Shown piece by piece: positions 32,517 through 33,094 of a stretch of DNA of 33,094 nucleotides; within the stretch, counting starts at the first letter, position 1, and every line of letters begins with the position of its first letter. This stretch comes from JABJAG01 sp038137215 (GTDB taxonomy: Bacteria > Pseudomonadota > Alphaproteobacteria > UBA6615). The position numbers and the translations under genes were made by a program. The notes under the pieces are model-generated. The model was not told the origin of the DNA, did no database searches, and saw only the letters and a list, made by a program, of their open reading frames with translations. Location of the stretch: NCBI GenBank assembly GCA_038137215.1, contig JAYQBG010000029.1:1-33094 (forward strand). The letters run 5' to 3'.

Positions 32517-32747
32517 ATGCAACCCGCTCTGCTGTCATCCTGCACGCATGGACTGTTCTGCTGGTGCAACAACTGCTCGCATAACGCTGTGTTGCCGCTA
32601 ACCAACCTATCGAGCATTCCGCACATGACGCCCGTGCCAGAGCTTTATCGCTGGCTAAGCTGCTCCGCTTGCGGATCACGAGATGTGAAGGTGAGACCGA
32701 ACTGGCCGACGATGGGGATGGTGAGCAACCACGCCAAGCAAACCTGA
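32517..32747 (+). CDS. Small zinc-ribbon-like protein
   Basis: 76 residues. FCWCNNCSHNAVLPL and LSCSACGSRDVKVRPNW give two CxxC pairs separated by about 32 residues, a probable zinc ribbon like the protein at 31324 but with a different inter-knuckle segment (SSIPHMTPVPELYRWL). ATG 32517 is the first start in frame, without a clear ribosome-binding site. The rest of the interval 32452-32798 holds no other gene I can support. Confidence 0.5.
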   Translation: MQPALLSSCTHGLFCWCNNCSHNAVLPLTNLSSIPHMTPVPELYRWLSCSACGSRDVKVRPNWPTMGMVSNHAKQT

Positions 32748-32798
32748 CCGGTGGTTTCATGTCTTCGGCGTGGCAGAACGCCGCTTAACTGCGCGCGC

Positions 32799-33059
32799 CT
32801 AATCCTTGCCCGACCGCTCGAAGAACTTCCGCCCCAGCGGCGATATCGGTTCCGCAGGTCTAAGTAACTTTCCCGCAGCTTGCTGCGCCGTATCCACGAG
32901 CATCGATCCAAAACCGTTATTTCGGAAACCGGGGCTCACGAAGATATAGGTCAGTACCCCGGCTGCAGCGTCGAATGTTGCGTAGCCGATTGTCGTGTTC
33001 CGGTTGGAAATGACGACTGTGTCGTCGCCGGAAAGATGGATCGAGATTGTGTCTGTCAT
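32799..33059 (-). CDS. Small GNAT-like acetyltransferase-domain protein
   Basis: 86 residues from ATG 33059 (MTDTISIHLSGDDTVV). IGYATFDAAAGVLTYIFVSPGFRNNGFGSMLVDTAQQ matches the core GNAT strand-helix pair with the acetyl-CoA pyrophosphate loop (RNNGFGS, usually Q/RxxGxG/A). It is shorter than typical GNAT enzymes (about 150 residues) and resembles single-core YjdJ-like members. The C-terminus LRPAEPISPLGRKFFERSGKD is basic. Nothing is seen between 33060 and the window end. Confidence 0.6.
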   Translation of the reverse strand: MTDTISIHLSGDDTVVISNRNTTIGYATFDAAAGVLTYIFVSPGFRNNGFGSMLVDTAQQAAGKLLRPAEPISPLGRKFFERSGKD

Positions 33060-33094
33060 AGCGTTTGGGATACGCAAGCGCGGGGCTGCTGGAT

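Noticed and set aside
1..33094. CRISPR array, insertion sequence, integrase or prophage genes
   Set aside because: No regularly spaced repeats, transposase, integrase or structural phage proteins were seen on either strand.

Overview
The window is chromosomal DNA of an alphaproteobacterium. The evidence is the order tig-clpP-clpX-lon-hup followed by tRNA-Val, a glnB-glnA pair behind a sigma-54 promoter, and candidate heat-shock promoters of the alphaproteobacterial CTTG-N17-CYTAT kind. A marine Rhodospirillales-like lineage is my guess, but the sequence does not fix the order. Most genes are G+C-rich with similar codon use. The last 3 kb is visibly more A+T-rich and eroded.

Layout. (1) 1-1436: the end of an MFS-type transporter, then a BLUF blue-light sensor domain overlapping a broken receiver-HPt gene. 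(2) 1449-7489: an unknown acidic protein, a zinc alcohol dehydrogenase, and two divergent gene sets (acyl-CoA dehydrogenase + FAH-family hydrolase; VOC protein + glutathionyl-hydroquinone-reductase-like GST + carboxymuconolactone-decarboxylase-like protein) that look like catabolism of an aromatic or quinol compound. (3) 7608-15724: a chimeric remnant joining a P-type ATPase N-terminus to an extensin-like C-terminus, DUF3237 + AsnC-type ligand domain, a RhlE-type helicase, an alpha/beta hydrolase, a lipoprotein, parE, and a translationally coupled trio (YciA thioesterase, secreted protein, tandem DUF427). (4) 15746-22706: glnA and glnB, an aminotransferase, a second broken aminotransferase with a long acidic tail, tRNA-His, and the NAD(P)HX repair gene nnr with two frame breaks. 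(5) 22828-29819: tRNA-Leu, then tig, clpP, clpX, lon and hup, the protein quality-control block. (6) 29882-33094: a truncated tRNA-Val, a complete tRNA-Val with terminator, and an eroded accessory region (protease lacking its catalytic serine, zinc-ribbon proteins, a nuclease split by a stop codon, a GNAT-like protein). It is probably the scar or edge of an island at tRNA-Val.

The most striking theme is the number of broken genes: seven protein-coding loci or fusions and one tRNA. Some breaks are single-base length changes in G or A runs, which could be real decay or assembly error. Others (amber codons, loss of a catalytic segment, fusion of two unrelated genes) are not explained by homopolymer error. 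I found no CRISPR array, insertion sequence, integrase or phage gene, and no clearly new multi-gene system. The best candidates for something under-described are the BLUF/receiver-HPt pair, the divergent glutathione-linked catabolic cluster, and the hairpin with T-tract between glnB and glnA.
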